From assembly GCF_000369625.1 (NCBI RefSeq), contig NZ_KB850112.1, positions 466,326 through 530,325 of the forward strand: a stretch of DNA of 64,000 bases, written 5' to 3'. Below are positions 37,222-47,148 of this stretch, piece after piece. Below the pieces are notes generated by a model. The model searched no databases and was not told the DNA's origin. It saw nothing but the letters and a program-made list of their open reading frames with translations. The stretch is from Acinetobacter variabilis (GTDB lineage Bacteria; Pseudomonadota; Gammaproteobacteria; Pseudomonadales; Moraxellaceae). The position numbers and the translations under genes are program-made. Position 1 is the stretch's first letter. Every line of letters begins with the position of its first letter.

Positions 37222-38139
37222 TTATTTTTGTGGATCCTGTTCGACAATCTCAGCTGGATCGGCTTCTAGAGGCGCGTCCAGATCATTCAGTTCACTGGCA
37301 GTGACTTCATGAGCGCTGTTGGTTTTATCTTCATCTTCTAATAATTCAATTGGTTCATCAGCTTCGTTTAAATCATGCATTGAAGCTTCAGGAATGCTGT
37401 CCAGATCAAATTCAGGTGCTTGATTCAAAGTGAAGTTCAAACGGCCGCCCATCACACTGGCCAATTCTTCCAAACCTTGCTTGTTTAGAGAAGAGAATAG
37501 TTGAATCGAGAAATCCAGCTTCATCTTTTTCAGTTTGGCTTTCACTTCTTGTAGCGCTTTCGAAGCGGGGCCACGGTTCAGCTTGTCGGCTTTGGTCAGC
37601 AGGACATGTACGAATAATTTACGTGAATACGCCCATTCCAGCATCATCACATCAAAGTGTTGTAGCGGGTGACGGATATCCATCAGCAACACCAGACCTT
37701 GCAGGCTCTTGCGGTGAATCAGATAGTTTTCCAGTTCTTTCTGCCAGACAATTTTCATGGCTTCTGGGACAGCTGCGTAGCCATAACCCGGCAAATCGAC
37801 CAGACGCTGATCCGGATTGCCAAGGCTAAAGAAGTTGATCATCTGGGTACGGCCTGGTTTTTTGGACGCACGGGCCAACTGTTTCTGATTGGTCAGGGCA
37901 TTGATGGCACTCGATTTACCTGCATTAGAGCGGCCAGCAAAAGCCACTTCATAACCGGTATCTTCTACACACAAGCTCAGCTTGGGTGCACTCATCAGGA
38001 ACTCAGCTTTGCGTAACCAGTTGAGGGCTTGTACCGAATATTCAGTAATGGCTGGATCGACCTTTTTTTCATAGCTGATCTTTTGCTTTGGGGCATTTGA
38101 TGCCTTACTGTTTTTCGACTTTCCTCTGCTGTGATGCAT
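37222..38139 (-). CDS. engB: YihA/EngB-type ribosome-biogenesis GTPase
   Basis: GTPase required for large-subunit assembly. G1 is [10 protein letters not shown]3 DLPGYGYAA and G4 TKADK. The domain occupies about residues 45-240; the usual length is about 200-215 residues, but this protein has 305. A Lys/Ser-rich N-terminal extension of about 25 residues and a strongly acidic, probably disordered C-terminal tail of about 80 residues (Asp/Glu-rich, from [11 protein letters not shown]) are extra. The core is intact. It appears monocistronic. Confidence 0.93.
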   Translation of the reverse strand: MHHSRGKSKNSKASNAPKQKISYEKKVDPAITEYSVQALNWLRKAEFLMSAPKLSLCVEDTGYEVAFAGRSNAGKSSAINALTNQKQLARASKKPGRTQMINFFSLGNPDQRLVDLPGYGYAAVPEAMKIVWQKELENYLIHRKSLQGLVLLMDIRHPLQHFDVMMLEWAYSRKLFVHVLLTKADKLNRGPASKALQEVKAKLKKMKLDFSIQLFSSLNKQGLEELASVMGGRLNFTLNQAPEFDLDSIPEASMHDLNEADEPIELLEDEDKTNSAHEVTASELNDLDAPLEADPAEIVEQDPQK

Positions 38140-38232
38140 GACTCAACTTCAATGACTAATTATACAAGAAGCTATTATAAAGGAAGTCGGGCGGGCAAGC
38201 GAACTTTAGAATTGTTCAATAGAATAAGGGTA

Positions 38233-38673
38233 TTAGAGATTGATCAGACTAATCGGTGACTGGATGCTAAAATATTCCTTAGTCGGTTCAACGACATCAC
38301 CCAGAATATGTTGATCCAGACTGGTATAGAACTGCTCCACAGCCTGATCCAGAATGCCTTTTAATCCGCAATTGGTACGTAATATACAAGGTGGATCATT
38401 ACATTCTACAATCTGGTTATCACGTTGTAGAATACGCACAATCTGTCCTAGCTGAACTTTCAGGGCAGCCGGATTGAGACGGATTCCACCCCCTTTACCG
38501 CGAGAGGTAATGAGCCAGTCCTGTTTCGCCATAAAGTAGACGATTTTCATGGCATGGTTCTGCGAAATCTGTAAGCGCTCCGCCAGCTCGGCAATCGTAT
38601 AAGGCAGATCACGAGGTTGTGCAACATACATCAGTATGCGCAGCGCATAGTCAGTAAATTTATTCAGTTGCAT
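38233..38673 (-). CDS. nsrR: Rrf2-family nitric-oxide sensor NsrR
   Basis: 146-residue winged-helix repressor with a [4Fe-4S] or [2Fe-2S] cluster destroyed by NO. The cluster cysteines are C91, C96 and C102 (ECNDPPCILRTNC), the same numbering as in E. coli NsrR. The DNA-binding helix QISQNHAMKIVYFM is conserved. It lies downstream of hmp on the same strand with a terminator hairpin between, and has a matching operator upstream of hmp, so it very probably represses hmp. Confidence 0.92.
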   Translation of the reverse strand: MQLNKFTDYALRILMYVAQPRDLPYTIAELAERLQISQNHAMKIVYFMAKQDWLITSRGKGGGIRLNPAALKVQLGQIVRILQRDNQIVECNDPPCILRTNCGLKGILDQAVEQFYTSLDQHILGDVVEPTKEYFSIQSPISLINL

Positions 38674-38694
38674 GATAATACTGATGTTTTTGAC

Positions 38695-38740
38695 GAAAAA
38701 AATTAGGGTTAGTCTAGCATACCAGACTAACCCTCTGTTT
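38695..38740 (-). terminator. Hairpin between hmp and nsrR
   Basis: Perfect 11-bp stem AGGGTTAGTCT (38705-38715) with AGACTAACCCT (38724-38734) and a 8-nt loop. On the minus strand it is followed by AATTTTTTTCG, so it should end most hmp transcripts. Partial readthrough would set nsrR expression. Confidence 0.85.
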
Positions 38741-38762
38741 TTATTTTAAGCTGAAGAAGCAT

Positions 38763-39971
38763 TTAGTGGCGTACACCACCTGTGCCAAAGGCTTCGCTAT
38801 GAATGTTCTCAGCAGGGATTCCGCGAGCGACAAGCGCTTTTTGCTGTTCAGCCATAAATGGCATTGGGCCACAGAGATAGTAGTCTGCATTGGCTGGTAA
38901 TAATGCGCTATCTACAGTGCTTAAGTCCAGTCGACCGGCAACATCATAATCCTCGCCCAGTTTATCGCTTGGGTGCGGGAATTCATAAGCAGTCATTGTG
39001 CTTAAACGTGGGTATTTGGCTTTCAGGTCATGAATATGCTGTTTCATTGCATGTACCTGTTTGCTACGGCAGGCATGAATGAAAGTCACCGGCTGCGGCA
39101 TATCCAGAGTCACCAGCTGGTTCAGCATGGCTACCATTGGAGTCAAGCCTACACCACCACTGATGAACACATTACGTTTGTTCGGATCGATCAGGTAGAA
39201 GTTACCTGTCGGTGCAGAGACTTCAATTTCCGAACCTTCTGGCAGGCTGTGTAGGGTATTGGATACCCAGCCTGGAACCATGTCGCCTTTCTGGTCTTCA
39301 CGTTTCACCGAGATACGCAGGTAATCCGCTTGTGGGCAAGTCGATAGAGTATATTGGCGTGGCTGTTTTAGGTTCAGCTCAGGCACGAATACACGTACTG
39401 AAATGTATTGGCCGGCTTCATATTTTGGTAATGGACCGCCGTCAACTGGAGTCAGGTAGAACGAAGTGATTTCATCACTTTCCACGACTTTCTTGGCAAT
39501 CTTGAAGTTGCGCCAGCCTAACCAGCTACCTTTAGTCTGTTCATGCTGGTCGTAAATCGCTTTTTCAGTTGCAATAAACAGATCCGCCAGTTGACCGTAT
39601 GCTGCAGCCCAAGCATCAATCAGTGGATCATCCATAGAAATGTTCAGCACTTCACTGATCGAATATAAAAGGTTTTCCCCAACAATACCGTAGTCCGGTG
39701 CCTTAATATTTAAGCTCACGTGCTTGTGTGCGATCAGCTCAACCACGGGTAACAGCACAGATGGATCTTCGATATTTTCAGCATAAGCCAGAACCGCACC
39801 TGCCAAGGCTTGTGCTTGAGCTCCACTGCGTTGATGTCCCATGTTAAAGGTTTCTTTCAAATCAGGATTATTGCCTAGCATGCGGTTATAGAAATAACCG
39901 GTCAGGGCAACCCCATTTTCACGAAGTACAGGAACAGTGGCTTTTACAAGGTCAATTTGCTGTGGAGTCAT
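38763..39971 (-). CDS. hmp: Flavohaemoglobin (NO dioxygenase)
   Basis: 402-residue enzyme that oxidises NO to nitrate with O2 and NADH. The N-terminal globin domain (residues 1 to about 138, MTPQQIDLVKATVPVLRENG) carries the proximal-His region in VELIAHKHVSLN. The FAD-binding RQYTLS and the NAD-binding GGVGLTPMVAML follow, and the C-terminus is the usual HSEAFGTGG. The globin, FAD and NAD regions appear complete. NsrR operator immediately upstream of the start. Confidence 0.96.
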   Translation of the reverse strand: MTPQQIDLVKATVPVLRENGVALTGYFYNRMLGNNPDLKETFNMGHQRSGAQAQALAGAVLAYAENIEDPSVLLPVVELIAHKHVSLNIKAPDYGIVGENLLYSISEVLNISMDDPLIDAWAAAYGQLADLFIATEKAIYDQHEQTKGSWLGWRNFKIAKKVVESDEITSFYLTPVDGGPLPKYEAGQYISVRVFVPELNLKQPRQYTLSTCPQADYLRISVKREDQKGDMVPGWVSNTLHSLPEGSEIEVSAPTGNFYLIDPNKRNVFISGGVGLTPMVAMLNQLVTLDMPQPVTFIHACRSKQVHAMKQHIHDLKAKYPRLSTMTAYEFPHPSDKLGEDYDVAGRLDLSTVDSALLPANADYYLCGPMPFMAEQQKALVARGIPAENIHSEAFGTGGVRH

Positions 39972-39993
39972 AGTTGATCTCTCATGGCTGTTA

Positions 39994-40026
39994 TTTATAA
40001 GATGTATTTAAAATACATCTTATAAA
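39994..40026 (-). promoter_or_regulatory. NsrR operator of hmp
   Basis: Perfect 33-nt palindrome centred at 40010. The core AAGATGTATTT (39999-40009), central A and AAATACATCTT (40011-40021) match the gammaproteobacterial NsrR consensus (AAGATGyATTT-n-AAATrCATCTT) in essentially every position. It ends about 23 bp upstream of the hmp ATG and overlaps the likely -10 hexamer TATAAG on the minus strand, so binding would block RNA polymerase. Confidence 0.9.
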
Positions 40027-40052
40027 ATGCTTTTACAATATACTAAAAGCAT
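40027..40052 (-). promoter_or_regulatory. Second dyad in the hmp promoter
   Basis: ATGCTTTTA (40027-40035) and TAAAAGCAT (40044-40052) are a perfect 9-bp inverted repeat with an 8-bp spacer, directly upstream of the NsrR site, at the expected -35 position. It could bind a further regulator; identity unknown. Confidence 0.4.
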
Positions 40053-40060
40053 AAAACCAT

Positions 40061-40093
40061 AAAAAAATTATGGGATATAAAAATATCCCATAA
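40061..40093 (-). terminator. Terminator of the HerA/YjgR-like gene
   Basis: TTATGGGATAT (40068-40078) pairs with ATATCCCATAA (40083-40093) with an AAAA loop; seven T residues follow on the minus strand. Confidence 0.88.
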
Positions 40094-40123
40094 AAATGAT
40101 GTTTTCGATCGGAGAAAGGAGGG

Positions 40124-41675
40124 TTATTTACGCCCGAAGAGGGAACCTAATAGACCACGCACAATTTTCTGGCCGGTACTACCACCAAGACTACGTGCTG
40201 CACTTTTAGCAAAGGTACCCACAATATCCTGAGTAAGTTTTTCACGTTGCTTAGCTGTACGTTCAGCTTCTTTTTTGCTGTTCACGTGCCAAACGTTCCT
40301 GTTCCTTGGCTTGCTGTTTAGCTAGAACTTCCTGTTCTTTGGCTTGCTGTTTGGCAAGTTCCGCGGCTTGAGCCTGCTGCTGACGTTCCAGTACTTTTTG
40401 CTGTAGCATCTCATGCGCACTGTCACTGTCAACTTCCTGCTCATAAATACCAGCCACGATGGTTTGTTGCATCAGTGCCTTACGTTCTTCTGGTGTAATC
40501 GGGCTAAAAGAGGAATGTGGGGGCATGATCCAGCCACGTTCAACAATCTGCGGAGTCCCTTTTTCATCCAGACAGCTAATCAGCGCTTCACCCATAGCAA
40601 GTTCAGTAATCGCTTCCTGCGCTTTAAATTCTGGATTGGCACGGAAGGTATCTGCCGCCGTTTTGACTGCCTTCTGGTCTTTAGGTGTAAAAGCGCGTAA
40701 AGCATGCTGAATGCGGTTGCCGAGTTGCCCTAATACGCTTTCAGGTAAGTCGAATGGATTCTGGGTGACAAAGTAAATCCCGACACCTTTGGAGCGGATC
40801 AGACGCACCACCCGTTCAATCTTGTCCTGCAGGGCGGGGCTGGCATTATCAAAGAGTAGGTGGGCTTCATCAAAGAAGAACACCAGTTTCGGTTTGTCCA
40901 GATCACCCACTTCTGGTAACTGTTCAAATAACTCTGACAGCATCCATAACAGGAAAGTGGCGTACAACTTCGGTGTGTTCATCAGCTTGTCGGCAGCCAG
41001 CAGATTGATATTGCCGCGGCCTTGGCTATCCGTTTGCAGGAAATCCATCAGGTCTAGTGCTGGCTCACCAAAAAATTTATCCCCACCCTGATCAGCAAGC
41101 ACGAGCAGGTTGCGTTGAATCGCACCGAGACTGGCAGGTGAAAGATTGCCATATTCCACTTTAAAGTCTGCAGCATGTTCACTGGCATAACTCAGCATGG
41201 CTTTCAGGTCTTTAAAGTCAATGAGTAATAATCCCTGATCATCGGCAATCCGAAAGACGGCAGACAGTACGCCTTCCTGGGTATCATTCAGATTTAGGAT
41301 GCGGGCAAGCAAAAGCGGCCCAATTTCGGAAATCGTAGTACGGATTGGATGACCCTGTTCACCAAACAGATCCCAGAACACGACCGGCGAAGCTTCAAAA
41401 GGAAGTGAGTCAATATTTAGACTTTTAATCCGTTCATCAAACTTAGGATTGCTTTCCCCCGGCTTGGCCAGGCTGGAAACATCGCCTTTGGCATCGGCAA
41501 GGAACACGGGTACACCAATGCGGGAAAAACTTTCTGCCAAAACTTTCAAAGTTACCGTTTTGCCGGTTCCGGTCGCGCCGGCAATTAGTCCGTGACGGTT
41601 GGCAAGCTGTGAGTGCAGTACAATATCTTGCGTGGTATCACTGGTTTTTTTAGCAATAATGATTGGTGTGCCCAT
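40124..41675 (-). pseudogene. HerA/YjgR-like P-loop ATPase (DUF853), frameshifted near the C-terminus
   Basis: Walker A is [10 protein letters not shown], Walker [13 protein letters not shown]; these are hallmarks of the YjgR/DUF853 group of HerA-like ATPases, whose role is unclear. The continuous frame ends at 40263 after 470 residues (REQQKRS). Removing one A from the A6 run at 40271-40276 restores the reading [18 protein letters not shown] and the conserved C-terminal GLLGSLFGRK ending at 40124 (516 residues). So there is a +1 A insertion or a sequencing error in a homopolymer. The ATPase core is untouched and the truncated product may still work. Confidence 0.8.
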
Positions 41676-41693
41676 AAATTTTCCTATTGTTAT

Positions 41694-42920
41694 TTATTCA
41701 TTTTTAAGTTTTTTCATTTCTTGTAGTGCATGCTGAATATCTTCAATCAGATCTTCCGGATGTTCTAGACCAATACAGAAACGAACCAGAAAACCCTCTT
41801 TCAAATGTGAATGTTCAAGCACACGCATTTCTTTTAAGTTATATAGCATGACCAGACTGACAGGACCACCCCAGCTAAATCCAAGCTTAAACAGTTGTAA
41901 GCTGTCACAGAAATTGCGAATATCTTGCAACTTGTAGTTACTGTCAAAAATCACGCTGACCAGTCCGGCACTGTGTCTTTGCTTGCAAATTTCTTTCCAG
42001 TTTTTATGACCGGCATTGTCAGCATCAGCTGGATGTAAGATTTGAACAAATTCTGGTTGCTGTTTGAGCCAGTCTAATAAGGTTAAGCAGCTTTGTGATT
42101 GATGTTCATATCGGAGTTGCATCGAAGCCAGACTACGTTGTATCTGAGCGACATCATCACCTGATACTGAAATACCCTGAATGGCATGCGCACGGAACAA
42201 TTTGTGGTGCAGTTCTTTATTGCGGGTCACCACTGAACCCATTAGGATATCACCGCCACCACTTGGATATTTGGTCAGGGCATGCACAGTCATATCGACA
42301 CTTAAATGATCCTCACCAAAATCAAATGCATTAAAGGCAAGGCCTGCACCCCAGGTATTATCCAGCGCAGTGAGGATATTGTTTGCTTGAGCTTTCTTGA
42401 CCAAGCGACTTAAATCGGGAAATTCTAAAGTCACAGAACCTGCTGCTTCCAGCCAAAGTAGTTTAGCTTTTTCCGAGGGATGAAAAGTATTCGCGTCTAG
42501 CGCATTATAGACTTTGACCTGAATACCATAGCGGGTTTCCAGATTGCGTAGATGTTCCATGTTTGGACCATAGATATTGTCCGCAACCCACACTTCATCG
42601 CCCTGGCTTAAAAAACAAGAATTCACGAGATTAATCGCGGATAAACCACTCGGTGCCAGCAAACAATATTGACCACCTTCGATCTGGGCAATGCTATCGC
42701 CTAAGGTAAATGTCGTCGGTGTACCATGCGTGCCATAGCTATAGTCATAGTCATCAGTCCAATGGCGATTAAATAGGGCATCGGTATTGTTAAAAATAAT
42801 AGTGGATGCACGAAACAGGGGAGGTTGAATACTCGAAATGTATTGCGGGGCCTTTCGTGGTGCATGAATCAGCGCTGTTTGAGGATTTTTTTTCACGTGA
42901 ATGCTCTTAAATGTAATCAA
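41694..42920 (-). CDS. metC: Cys/Met metabolism PLP enzyme, cystathionine beta-lyase type
   Basis: 408-residue PLP-dependent enzyme of the trans-sulfuration family. The PLP lysine lies in HALTKYPSGGGD, preceded by LDNTWGAGL, which binds the cofactor ring. The dual Tyr-type N-terminus is visible (RHWTDDYDYSYGTHGTPT). SFSWGGPVSLVM near the C-terminus is characteristic of cystathionine beta-lyases (homocysteine synthesis). Distinguishing it from gamma-lyase needs more than sequence. It lies 18 bp upstream of the ATPase gene and may be co-transcribed. Confidence 0.85.
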   Translation of the reverse strand: MITFKSIHVKKNPQTALIHAPRKAPQYISSIQPPLFRASTIIFNNTDALFNRHWTDDYDYSYGTHGTPTTFTLGDSIAQIEGGQYCLLAPSGLSAINLVNSCFLSQGDEVWVADNIYGPNMEHLRNLETRYGIQVKVYNALDANTFHPSEKAKLLWLEAAGSVTLEFPDLSRLVKKAQANNILTALDNTWGAGLAFNAFDFGEDHLSVDMTVHALTKYPSGGGDILMGSVVTRNKELHHKLFRAHAIQGISVSGDDVAQIQRSLASMQLRYEHQSQSCLTLLDWLKQQPEFVQILHPADADNAGHKNWKEICKQRHSAGLVSVIFDSNYKLQDIRNFCDSLQLFKLGFSWGGPVSLVMLYNLKEMRVLEHSHLKEGFLVRFCIGLEHPEDLIEDIQHALQEMKKLKNE

Positions 42921-43058
42921 ATATTGCTTTAGCTTAAGAGAATCTCATTATTGCTGCTAGTTATGTTGTGAAATGTTGAAAAAACAGACATTGCTAAAAA
43001 GTTGGCTTCATTTTTGCAAAACCTAAAATCAGAGAGCTACAACAAAAGGTTTAGGCGC

Positions 43059-43793
43059 ATGAAGTCGCAGTTAAAAGTACATTATTTTCAGCATATTGCT
43101 GGCGAGGGCTTTGGTAGTTGTATTGATTTTTTAAAGCAGCATCAGGCGCAAATTACTGCGACTGAATTCTTTGCTTTACCCGTCGATCGTCCACTGGATA
43201 TTGAAGCTTTGCCATCAGTCGATGAAGTTGATTTACTGATCATCATGGGAGGCACCATGAGCGTCAATGATGAAGCAAATTATCCATGGCTCAAGATCGA
43301 AAAACGCTGGTTACGCCGTTATCTTTCTCAAGGCAAGCCGACAATTGGTCTATGTTTAGGCGGGCAGTTGATTGCCAATGCCTTGGGTGCGGCCGTCAGC
43401 CGTAACCAGGAACAGGAGCTAGGCTGGACCACGGTACGCAAAGTCGCACATGTACCCGAGGATTGTTTTATCTTGCCTGAACAGTTCGAAATCATGCAAT
43501 GGCACAGTGAAACCTTTGAACTGCCTAAAGGAGCGATTCATCTGGCAGAAAATGAAGCCTGCCGTAATCAGATGTATCAACTCGGCAAGAATGTTTTGGG
43601 TTTCCAGTTTCATCCGGAAATCACCCGGGAAACTTTAAAGCTGTTTTTGGAAAATGAAGAAGAAATCTCACAATTTTCTGGAAAATATGTACAGGACATT
43701 CAACAACTGCAAAGAACAACCAAAAATAATTTTATTCAAGGAAATCAAATATTAAACCAAGCCATTCAATATGTTCTGGAAAAAACGGCCTAG
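43059..43793 (+). CDS. Class I glutamine amidotransferase-like protein
   Basis: 244 residues from ATG 43059 (MKSQLKVHYFQHIAGEGFG), preceded by AAAAGG; an in-frame extension to 43002 is not supported. The nucleophile elbow is GLCLGGQLIANALGA and the catalytic His-Glu is FQFHPEITRE, so the triad is intact. It is a standalone domain resembling GuaA-type or gamma-glutamyl hydrolase-like GATases; the acceptor is unknown. The convergence with the S10 leader region follows. Confidence 0.87.
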   Translation: MKSQLKVHYFQHIAGEGFGSCIDFLKQHQAQITATEFFALPVDRPLDIEALPSVDEVDLLIIMGGTMSVNDEANYPWLKIEKRWLRRYLSQGKPTIGLCLGGQLIANALGAAVSRNQEQELGWTTVRKVAHVPEDCFILPEQFEIMQWHSETFELPKGAIHLAENEACRNQMYQLGKNVLGFQFHPEITRETLKLFLENEEEISQFSGKYVQDIQQLQRTTKNNFIQGNQILNQAIQYVLEKTA

Positions 43794-43861
43794 TGGGCAA
43801 AAAATAAACAATTGATTTCCCGAATAAATTGAAATACAGCAAGAAAAACCGTAAAAGGGAT

Positions 43862-44067
43862 TTGCTTATGCAATAAACAATGGCTATAATAAGCGACCCT
43901 TCGATAGGAAGGGGGTTAACTGCGAAGAAAGTAGTTAACTATCGTTACAGTCGTGGCATCGATCACGACCTTAGTGATATTTCACTGCTCTTGACACTTG
44001 CCTTTAAATAGTGGGGTGAGATGCGTCAAGAGTGATTCTTTATATATTTGGCTTGGAGTTAACTGGT
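43862..44067 (+). promoter_or_regulatory. S10 operon promoter and structured leader
   Basis: TTGCTT (43862-43867), 17-bp spacer, TATAAT (43885-43890): near-consensus promoter. The leader of about 170 nt has CCCTTC/GAAGGG, a GTTAACT/AGTTAAC pair and CTCTTGAC (43988-43995) with GTCAAGAG (44025-44032). In E. coli, L4 binds the S10 leader and represses its own operon; a comparable function here is inference. Confidence 0.75.
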
Positions 44068-44379
44068 ATGTCTAACCAGAGAATTCGTATCCGTCTTAAG
44101 TCTTTTGATCACCGTCTTATTGATCAATCAGCTCAAGAAATCGTAGAAACAGCAAAACGTACTGGCGCACAAGTTTGTGGTCCAATTCCAATGCCTACAC
44201 GCATTGAACGTTTTAACGTTTTAACATCACCACACGTTAACAAAGATGCGCGTGACCAATACGAGATCCGCACTTACAAACGTTTGATCGACATCGTTCA
44301 ACCTACAGACAAAACTGTAGATGCATTGATGAAGTTAGATCTTGCAGCTGGTGTTGATGTTCAGATCGCATTGGGTTAA
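44068..44379 (+). CDS. rpsJ: 30S ribosomal protein S10
   Basis: 103 residues, universal S10, also the NusE partner in antitermination. The start at ATG 44068 ([20 protein letters not shown]) follows GGAG; the longer in-frame read to 44032 is leader sequence. First gene of the supercluster. Confidence 0.97.
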
Positions 44380-44439
44380 GGCTTTCGGGTTAATTAACGC
44401 TCTAAGTTAATTAGGCCGCTTTTTTAGAGGTTTATGCAC

Positions 44440-45078
44440 ATGGCTATTGGTTTAGTCGGTCGCAAGTGCGGTATGACACGTATCTTTACAGATGCTGGTG
44501 TTTCTGTGCCTGTTACAGTGATTGAGGTTGATCCTAACCGCATCACTCAAATCAAAACGCTTGAAACTGATGGTTATCAAGCGATTCAAATCACTACTGG
44601 TGAACGTCGCGAATCTCGCGTAACTAACGCTCAGAAAGGTCACTTTGCGAAAGCTGGTGTTGCTGCTGGTCGTCTGGTTCAAGAATTCCGTGTTTCAGAA
44701 GCTGAGCTTGAAGGTCGTGAAGTTGGCGCTACTATCGGTGTAGATCTGTTCACAGTTGGTCAAATCGTTGATGTAACTGGTCAGTCTAAAGGTAAAGGTT
44801 TCCAAGGTGGTGTTAAGCGTTGGAACTTCCGTACTCAAGACGCTACTCACGGTAACTCTGTTTCTCACCGTGTTCTAGGTTCTACAGGTCAAAACCAGAC
44901 TCCTGGTCGCGTGTTCAAAGGCAAAAAAATGGCTGGCCATTTAGGTGCTGAACGCGTAACTGTGCAGGGTCTTGAAATTGTATCTATCGACGCAGAACGT
45001 TCAGTTCTAGTGGTTAAAGGTGCGATTCCTGGCGCTACTGGTGGCGACGTAACTGTTCGTCCTACGATCAAGGCCTGA
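44440..45078 (+). CDS. rplC: 50S ribosomal protein L3
   Basis: 212 residues. I use ATG 44440 ([16 protein letters not shown]), 9 nt after AGAGG, over the ATG at 44434. The central loop with [14 protein letters not shown] and [16 protein letters not shown], which reaches the peptidyl-transferase centre, is intact. It is 11 bp before rplD. Confidence 0.97.
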   Translation: MAIGLVGRKCGMTRIFTDAGVSVPVTVIEVDPNRITQIKTLETDGYQAIQITTGERRESRVTNAQKGHFAKAGVAAGRLVQEFRVSEAELEGREVGATIGVDLFTVGQIVDVTGQSKGKGFQGGVKRWNFRTQDATHGNSVSHRVLGSTGQNQTPGRVFKGKKMAGHLGAERVTVQGLEIVSIDAERSVLVVKGAIPGATGGDVTVRPTIKA

Positions 45079-45089
45079 GGGGAAATAAC

Positions 45090-45692
45090 GTGAATTTAAA
45101 TACTGTTTCCGGCTCTGCTGTTGAATTATCAGAAGTTGCGTTCGGTCGTGAATTTAATGAAGCTCTTGTACACCAAGTTGTTACAGCTTACTTAGCTGGT
45201 GGTCGTCAAGGTTCTAAAGCTCAGAAATCACGTGCAGACGTTTCTGGCGGTGGTAAAAAACCATTCCGTCAAAAAGGTACTGGCCGCGCTCGTGCTGGTT
45301 CTATTCGTAGCCCAATCTGGGTTGGCGGTGGTAAAACTTTTGCTGCTCGTCCACAAGACTGGTCTCAAAAAGTAAACCGTAAGATGTACCGCGGTGCTAT
45401 GCAATGCATCTTGGCTGAACTTGTTCGTCAAGATCGCTTAGTTCTAGTTGAAGAGTTTGCTGTTGCAGCTCCAAAAACTAAAGAATTGCTTGCAAAACTT
45501 AACGACTTGAATGCTACTCGTGCATTGATCGTTACTGATGCTGTTGATGAGAACTTGTATCTAGCTGCTCGTAACCTTCCACACGTTGATGTGGTTGATG
45601 CGACTGCAATCGATCCTGTTAGCTTGATCGCGTTCGATAAAGTTGTTATGTCTGTAGCTGCTGCTAAGAAAATTGAGGTAGAACTCGGATGA
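45090..45692 (+). CDS. rplD: 50S ribosomal protein L4
   Basis: 200 residues starting at GTG 45090. The exit-tunnel loop [15 protein letters not shown] is intact. L4 is also the known autogenous regulator of the S10 operon in E. coli. It overlaps rplW by four bases (ATGA at 45689-45692). Confidence 0.96.
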   Translation: MNLNTVSGSAVELSEVAFGREFNEALVHQVVTAYLAGGRQGSKAQKSRADVSGGGKKPFRQKGTGRARAGSIRSPIWVGGGKTFAARPQDWSQKVNRKMYRGAMQCILAELVRQDRLVLVEEFAVAAPKTKELLAKLNDLNATRALIVTDAVDENLYLAARNLPHVDVVDATAIDPVSLIAFDKVVMSVAAAKKIEVELG

Positions 45693-46009
45693 ACAACGAA
45701 CGTTTATATCAAGTCCTGCAAGGACCTGTTTTCTCAGAAAAAGCACAAGTTTTAGGTGAAACTGCTGGTGTTCAAGTATTCAAAGTTGCACTTGATGCAA
45801 ACAAACTTGAAATCAAAAAAGCAGTTGAACAATTGTTTGGTGTAGAAGTTGTTAAAGTTAACACTACGATCACTAAAGGTAAAACTAAACGCTTTGGTAA
45901 AACATTAGGACGTCGTTCTGATGTTAAAAAAGCATACGTCACCCTGAAAGCTGGCCAAGATGTTGAAATGGCTGACTTGGGCGATGCCGCTGAAAGCGCA
46001 GCGGAATAA
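45689..46009 (+). CDS. rplW: 50S ribosomal protein L23
   Basis: 106 residues, with the [14 protein letters not shown] start and [22 protein letters not shown]-binding loop. It lies at the tunnel exit and contacts trigger factor and SRP. ATGA overlap with rplD. Confidence 0.96.
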   Translation: MNNERLYQVLQGPVFSEKAQVLGETAGVQVFKVALDANKLEIKKAVEQLFGVEVVKVNTTITKGKTKRFGKTLGRRSDVKKAYVTLKAGQDVEMADLGDAAESAAE

Positions 46010-46020
46010 GGACGAAAACT

Positions 46021-46845
46021 ATGCCTATTCAAAAATGTAAGCCAACGTCTCCAGGACGTCGCTTTGTAGAGAAAGTGGTTCATGATCACCTTCACAAAGG
46101 CGCGCCTTATGCTCCACTAGTTGAAGCTAAAAAACGTACTGGCGGCCGTAATAACAACGGTCACATTACGACTCGTCACGTTGGTGGCGGTCACAAACAA
46201 CACTACCGTTTAATCGACTTCAAACGTAACAAAGACGGCATTCCAGCTGTAGTTGAGCGTATTGAATACGATCCAAACCGTACTGCGCACATTGCGTTGT
46301 TGAAGTATGCTGACGGTGAACGTCGCTACATCATCGCGCCTAAAGGTTTACGCGCTGGTGATTCAGTTCAATCTGGTAACGATGCTCCAATCCGTCCAGG
46401 TAACTGCTTGCCACTTCGCAACATGCCTATCGGTTCTACTCTTCACAACATCGAACTTAAAATCGGTAAAGGCGCGCAGTTAGCTCGTTCAGCTGGTACT
46501 TCTGTTCAGTTGTTGGGTCGTGACGGTTCTTACGCTATCGTTCGTCTTCGTTCAGGCGAGATGCGTAAAATTCATGTTGAATGCCGCGCTGTGTTGGGTG
46601 AAGTATCTAACTCAGAAAGCAACCTTCGCTCACTAGGTAAAGCTGGTGCATCACGCTGGCGTGGTGTTCGTCCTACCGTTCGTGGTATGGCGATGAACCC
46701 AGTTGATCACCCACACGGTGGTGGTGAAGGGCGTAACAAAGGTATTCAACCTGTAAGCCCATGGGGTCAAAAAGCTAAAGGGTACAAAACACGTACCAAC
46801 AAGCGTACGACTAAGATGATTATTCGCGACCGTCGCGTTAAGTAA
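46021..46845 (+). CDS. rplB: 50S ribosomal protein L2
   Basis: 274 residues, usual length. The C-terminal segment [19 protein letters not shown] includes the conserved His needed for peptidyl-transferase support. It begins [24 protein letters not shown] lies upstream. Confidence 0.97.
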   Translation: MPIQKCKPTSPGRRFVEKVVHDHLHKGAPYAPLVEAKKRTGGRNNNGHITTRHVGGGHKQHYRLIDFKRNKDGIPAVVERIEYDPNRTAHIALLKYADGERRYIIAPKGLRAGDSVQSGNDAPIRPGNCLPLRNMPIGSTLHNIELKIGKGAQLARSAGTSVQLLGRDGSYAIVRLRSGEMRKIHVECRAVLGEVSNSESNLRSLGKAGASRWRGVRPTVRGMAMNPVDHPHGGGEGRNKGIQPVSPWGQKAKGYKTRTNKRTTKMIIRDRRVK

Positions 46846-46864
46846 CAAGTAAAGGAATCTGACA

Positions 46865-47140
46865 ATGCCTCGTTCTCTGAAAAAAGGCCCATTCGTCGAT
46901 GCGCACTTGTTCGCTAAGGTTGAAGCGGCTATCGCGGCTAATAACCGTAAGCCGATCAAAACTTGGTCGCGTCGTTCGATGATCCTCCCGGATTTTGTTG
47001 GTTTAACAATTTCTGTACACAATGGCCGTAACCATGTTCCAGTGATCATCTCTGAACATATGGTTGGACACAAGCTTGGTGAATTTGCACCGACTCGTAC
47101 CTACCGTGGTCACGGTGTTGACAAGAAATCTAAACGTTAA
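46865..47140 (+). CDS. rpsS: 30S ribosomal protein S19
   Basis: 91 residues with [20 protein letters not shown] and [12 protein letters not shown]; normal length and order before rplV. Confidence 0.97.
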   Translation: MPRSLKKGPFVDAHLFAKVEAAIAANNRKPIKTWSRRSMILPDFVGLTISVHNGRNHVPVIISEHMVGHKLGEFAPTRTYRGHGVDKKSKR

Positions 47141-47148
47141 TAGGTGCT

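Noticed and set aside
40271-40276. Programmed frameshift at the A6 run of the HerA-like gene
   Set aside because: The needed shift is +1 (skipping one A), not the -1 shift of the AAAAAAG class; a one-base insertion or sequence error explains it better.
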